NCBI GenBank assembly: GCA_031290855.1
Contig: JAISLM010000055.1
Span: 1 to 7,383, forward strand
Direction of reading: 5' to 3'
Source: Spirochaetaceae bacterium
GTDB taxonomy: Bacteria > Spirochaetota > Spirochaetia > Treponematales > Breznakiellaceae
Length of the DNA: 7,383 nucleotides
The translations under genes and the position numbers were made by a program. Of the stretch, positions 4,870 through 7,383 are shown one piece after another. Within the stretch, counting starts at the first letter, position 1, and each line of letters starts with the position of its first letter. Below the pieces are notes generated by a model, which saw nothing but the letters and a program-made list of their open reading frames with translations, did not search any database and was not told the DNA's origin.

Positions 4870-6756
4870 CTATTTCCGTGCAAGCAGCCTGTTGAGGCGC
4901 TTGACAAAATCGGCGGGGTCTTTCAGTTTGACGCCCTCTACAAGCAGGGCCTGGTCAAGGAGTACCCCCGCCGTATCCTCTATCACAAGCGCGTCCTCCG
5001 TGTCCTTTATGCCCGCGACCAGGGCGTGGGCGGGGTTCACTTCTAGTATCGGAACCGTCTCAGGGATATTTCCCTGCCCCATCGCTTTCAGAAACTGCGT
5101 CATCTGCAAGGAAGGATCGTTTTCGTCCGCAACAATACACGAAGGGGAGTCCTGCAAACGGCGGGAAAGCCTCACATCCTTGACGCGCCCGCCAAGCGCG
5201 CTCTTTATCTTTTCTATCACGGGCCTGGCATCGCTCTCCGTCTTGCTGTCCGGTTTGTCACCGAGTTCCTCGTCCGCCCCGCTGCGGTTCACCGCTTTCA
5301 ACTCCCACTCGCGTGAGGCGTCTCCCGCGCTTTGCTTGTAGCGGCCTATCTGAGGAACTACGATCTCGTCGATCTCATCGTCCATAACCAGCACCTCAAT
5401 TTCCCTTGCGCGGTAAGCTTCCAGCAACGGGGACGCCTTCAAGGTCTTTTCGTCGCCGCCCGAAATGTAGTAGATGTATTTTTGGTCCGCCTTCATCCGC
5501 GCCGCGTATTCCTCAAAGCTCGTCCAGCCGTCAACGGCGCTGCTTTTGAACCGCACCAGCTCTATTATCGCCTCGCGGTTAGTCCAGTCGGAGTAAAGCC
5601 CCTCCTTCAAAGGACGGTTGAATTCGGAAACGAAGACATCCCACTTCTCCTTATCGTTTACCGAGATCGTTTTCAATTCCGAAAGTATCTTTTTCACCGA
5701 AGCGTTCTTTATGTTTACAAGAACCTTGTTCTGTTGCAAAATCTCCCGGCTCACGTTGAGCGGCAGATCCTCGCTGTCTATTATGCCGCGCACGAAACGC
5801 AGCCACACGGGCATCAGTTCTTTGTCGTCGTCGGTAATAAAGACGCGCTTCACGTACAGCTTCACGCCCGGCTTATAGTCCGCGTGGAACATGTCGAACG
5901 GCGCTTTACGCGGGATATAGAACAGAGTGACGTATTCGAGGGAACCCTCCGCCTTCGTGTGGATATGGAGAAGCGGCGCCTCGTTGTCGCGTGAAAGCTG
6001 GCTGTAAAATTCGTCATAATCCTCCGGCTTCAGTTCCGATTTCGGCCTGCGCCATAGCGCGGTGCCGGAATTGATCCTCTCGGTCTTTTTCTTGCTCCCC
6101 TTTTCGTTCCCCTTGTCGTCCCATTCCTTCTCGTCGAAGCTAAGGTATATAGGGAAGGCGACATGGTTAGAATAGCGCTTTATAATATCCTCGATAGTCC
6201 ACCGATTAGCGTACTCAAGGCCGTCCTCCGTCAGGCGCAGCAGGACGGTAGTCCCCTGCGTGTCGCGGACCGCGCTTTCTATCTCGTAAGTATCCTTCCC
6301 GTCGCTCGACCATTTCCAGGCGGAGTCCTCGTTTGCCTTGCGGCTGGTAACCTCTATCCTGTCCGCGACCATGAATGCGGAGTAAAAGCCCACGCCGAAC
6401 TGTCCGATCAGGTTACTGTCCTTCTTCGCGTCCGCCTCCAGCCTTTCAAGGAAAGCCTTCGTGCCGGAACGGGCGATAGTCCCCAGTGAATCGGCGAGTT
6501 CCTCCTCGTTCATGCCTATACCGTTATCGGAAACAGAGAGCGTTTTCGCCTCCTTGTCAAAAGAAATGTCGATATGCGGCTCGAAACTGATATTTTTGTA
6601 CGCCTCGTCCGCAACGCAAAGATATTTGAGCTTGTCGAGCGCGTCCGACGCGTTCGACACTAGTTCCCGGAGGAAAACCTCGCGGTTAGAATAGAGGGAA
6701 TGAATGATAAGGTGAAGCAGCCTGCTCACCTCAGTCTGAAATTGACGTTGTGCCAT
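4870..6756 (-). CDS. htpG: Chaperone protein HtpG (bacterial Hsp90)
   Basis: This is an ATP-dependent cytoplasmic chaperone that works as a homodimer on partly folded proteins. The 628-aa length is full for bacterial HtpG (E. coli 624). The N-terminal GHKL ATPase shows FLRELVSNASDALDK (Glu31 catalytic, Asn35 Mg-binding), DNGIGM at 77-82, GTIARSGT at 92-99, IGQFGVGFYSAF at 117-128 and GTTV at 168-171. The middle domain carries RRPKSEL and LPLNVSREILQQNK (331-344) with catalytic Arg337. The C-terminal dimer domain includes MTQFLKAMGQG and ILEVNPAHALV. AGGAGG lies 4 nt before the ATG, confirming the start. A sigma70 promoter and a structured leader precede it; I see no CIRCE element, so HrcA control is not supported. 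It heads an operon with the 184-aa gene and yggU. Confidence 0.98.
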   Translation of the reverse strand: MAQRQFQTEVSRLLHLIIHSLYSNREVFLRELVSNASDALDKLKYLCVADEAYKNISFEPHIDISFDKEAKTLSVSDNGIGMNEEELADSLGTIARSGTKAFLERLEADAKKDSNLIGQFGVGFYSAFMVADRIEVTSRKANEDSAWKWSSDGKDTYEIESAVRDTQGTTVLLRLTEDGLEYANRWTIEDIIKRYSNHVAFPIYLSFDEKEWDDKGNEKGSKKKTERINSGTALWRRPKSELKPEDYDEFYSQLSRDNEAPLLHIHTKAEGSLEYVTLFYIPRKAPFDMFHADYKPGVKLYVKRVFITDDDKELMPVWLRFVRGIIDSEDLPLNVSREILQQNKVLVNIKNASVKKILSELKTISVNDKEKWDVFVSEFNRPLKEGLYSDWTNREAIIELVRFKSSAVDGWTSFEEYAARMKADQKYIYYISGGDEKTLKASPLLEAYRAREIEVLVMDDEIDEIVVPQIGRYKQSAGDASREWELKAVNRSGADEELGDKPDSKTESDARPVIEKIKSALGGRVKDVRLSRRLQDSPSCIVADENDPSLQMTQFLKAMGQGNIPETVPILEVNPAHALVAGIKDTEDALVIEDTAGVLLDQALLVEGVKLKDPADFVKRLNRLLARK

Positions 6757-6760
6757 AAGG

Positions 6761-6766
6761 CCTCCT
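6761..6766 (-). promoter_or_regulatory. Ribosome binding site of htpG
   Basis: The minus strand reads AGGAGG, then CCTT and ATG. The spacing of 4 nt is short but the site is perfect and fixes the htpG start at 6756. Confidence 0.8.
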
Positions 6767-6787
6767 GTTTAGTGTTTAGCGTTTTAG
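6767..6787 (-). repeat. Three short tandem units in the htpG leader
   Basis: On the plus strand GTTTAG (6767-6772), GTTTAG (6774-6779) and GTTTTAG (6781-6787) repeat at a 7-bp step. In the mRNA these are CTAAAC-type units directly before the ribosome site, giving an A-rich, probably unpaired stretch. Function unknown; could be chance. Confidence 0.4.
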
Positions 6788-6792
6788 AACAG

Positions 6793-6814
6793 CGCGGTCC
6801 CAGATGGGATCGCG
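6793..6814 (-). promoter_or_regulatory. Hairpin / imperfect palindrome in the htpG leader
   Basis: CGCGGTCCCA (6793-6802) and TGGGATCGCG (6805-6814) form an imperfect palindrome, nine of ten base pairs matching. In the htpG mRNA it would fold as two 4-bp GC-rich helices around an A-C mismatch, with a 4-nt loop. It lies in the leader about 10-30 nt after the expected transcription start. It may be a repressor site or an RNA control element; it does not pair with the ribosome site. Confidence 0.4.
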
Positions 6815-6830
6815 GATTTGAATTACCTGA

Positions 6831-6860
6831 AGTATAAGCCCCGCGCCCGACGCCGGTCAA
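6831..6860 (-). promoter_or_regulatory. Sigma70-type promoter of the htpG operon
   Basis: On the minus strand TTGACC (6860-6855) is followed after 18 bp by TATACT (6836-6831). Both boxes match consensus at five of six positions. Transcription would start near 6824, giving a leader of about 68 nt. It sits immediately after the terminator candidate of the upstream transposase. Confidence 0.7.
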
Positions 6861-6896
6861 TACGCAAGTAGTAGAGCTGCAGCAATTCAAAGTATC

Positions 6897-6916
6897 AAAA
6901 AACCATGCTAACATGG
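6897..6916 (-). terminator. Terminator candidate after the transposase remnant
   Basis: On the minus strand CCATG (6916-6912), loop TTAG and CATGG (6907-6903) form a 5-bp stem followed by six T (6902-6897). It would separate the transposase transcript from the htpG promoter. The stem is short but the T tract is immediate and complete. Confidence 0.5.
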
Positions 6917-6999
6917 GAGTATGGGCGGGGAACTCTTTAAGCAATTGATAGACAATTTTGGACGGATGTGCGCCCGGATACCGGACAACAGGCGGCCCG
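6917..6999. other. Short stretch between transposase similarity and its terminator
   Basis: Probably the 3' end of the insertion element. No ISAs1-type terminal inverted repeat or target duplication could be seen, and no gene is supported here. Confidence 0.4.
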
Positions 7000-7383
7000 G
7001 GCACAATGAACACATATTCATTCGGCCACGCCATTTGTTTCCGCCGCCCGATCATGCCGCTCTTCGTCCCCGTGTCAGCCCGCTCTGCCGTCAAGGCCGG
7101 CTTCCTCAGTATCGCCATGTTTTCAGGGCCCTTGCCCTTCCGCAGCCGGGAACCGTCTTCCCCAAACGCCACATCAAGTACATAGCGCAACGGGTTCTCT
7201 ACCCCCCCAATGCCGGCGAACCGCACGGGCAAACTGTTCCGCGTCCGCCGCCAGGCTGGACACAAAAAGACGCCGTTCCGCCGTCGTCTCCCCCGCGCCT
7301 CCCGGCCCGGTTCCACGACACCTATGCTCCGTATAGTCTTCCAGTCTGGATGCCGTTCAATCAGCCACCCCACCTCCTCACTC
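7000..7383 (-). pseudogene. ISAs1-family transposase, C-terminal part, frameshifted twice
   Basis: The gene runs in from beyond the right edge. One minus frame reads VGWLIERHPDWKTIRSIGVVE and, later, VENPLRYVLDVAFGEDGSRL, RKGKGPENMAILRK and RADTGTK, the conserved end of ISAs1-type DDE transposases, with the catalytic Glu in VEN. Between them this frame gives nonsense, while a neighbouring frame gives AERRLFVSSLAADAEQFARA, VRRHWG, exactly the expected family block. So one G is missing in the run at 7290-7294 and one is extra in the run at 7202-7208. Similarity fades after AWPNEYVFIV near 7005, and the frame then stays open past the terminator into htpG, so the true stop is lost or shifted. Either this is a decayed element or the sequence has homopolymer errors. 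Confidence 0.85.

Noticed and set aside
5332..5994. Plus-strand open frame (220 aa) inside htpG
   Set aside because: Antisense shadow of a full-length, well-conserved HtpG; no ribosome site.
6757..6960. CIRCE (HrcA operator) upstream of htpG
   Set aside because: No TTAGCACTC/GAGTGCTAA pair is present; TTAG-containing units there are short tandem repeats, not an inverted pair.
6726..7373. A single 215-aa minus-strand protein extending from the transposase into htpG
   Set aside because: It joins transposase residues, an out-of-frame block, a terminator, the htpG promoter and the htpG start; it is a chance read-through.
1..7383. CRISPR array, tRNA or rRNA genes
   Set aside because: No regularly spaced repeats and no tRNA- or rRNA-like segments were seen on either strand.

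Overview
The window looks like chromosomal DNA of a GC-rich spirochete, most likely a Treponema relative. The grounds are an HtpG of Treponema-like length and sequence, an exported barrel-like protein whose leader ends in FAQ, and a class III cyclase-type receptor. The genus is an inference from recognised protein style, not from a search.

Layout, left to right. Positions 1-215 hold the C-terminal end of a PHP-family phosphatase (histidinol-phosphatase type) on the + strand. Positions 216-444 are intergenic, with a possible IS21-type relic, a weak terminator and a strong sigma70-type promoter. At 445-1845 (+) lies a predicted outer-membrane beta-barrel protein whose signal-peptide region contains an uninterrupted run of 14 G, a candidate phase-variation switch. 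It converges, with a 4-bp stop-codon overlap, on a minus-strand membrane receptor (1842-3629). That receptor's cytoplasmic class III cyclase domain has lost five of the six canonical catalytic or substrate residues and is best called a pseudocyclase. Positions 3630-3963 are an AT-richer non-coding island with possible insertion-sequence debris and the end of an unrecognised reading frame.

Positions 6860 down to 3964 form a compact minus-strand operon: promoter, structured leader, htpG chaperone, an unrecognised 184-aa protein starting 2 nt after the htpG stop (GTG start), and a YggU/DUF167 protein whose TTG start overlaps the preceding stop. Positions 6897-7383 carry the 3' part of an ISAs1-family transposase on the minus strand, closed by a weak hairpin terminator. 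It is broken by two opposite one-base changes in G runs, so about 29 residues are read out of frame and the original stop is not recognisable.

A common thread is G homopolymers: the 14-G tract in the surface-protein gene and both transposase frame shifts lie in G runs. This fits either slippage-prone biology or sequence error. The first point to settle is whether the 14-G tract varies between cells.
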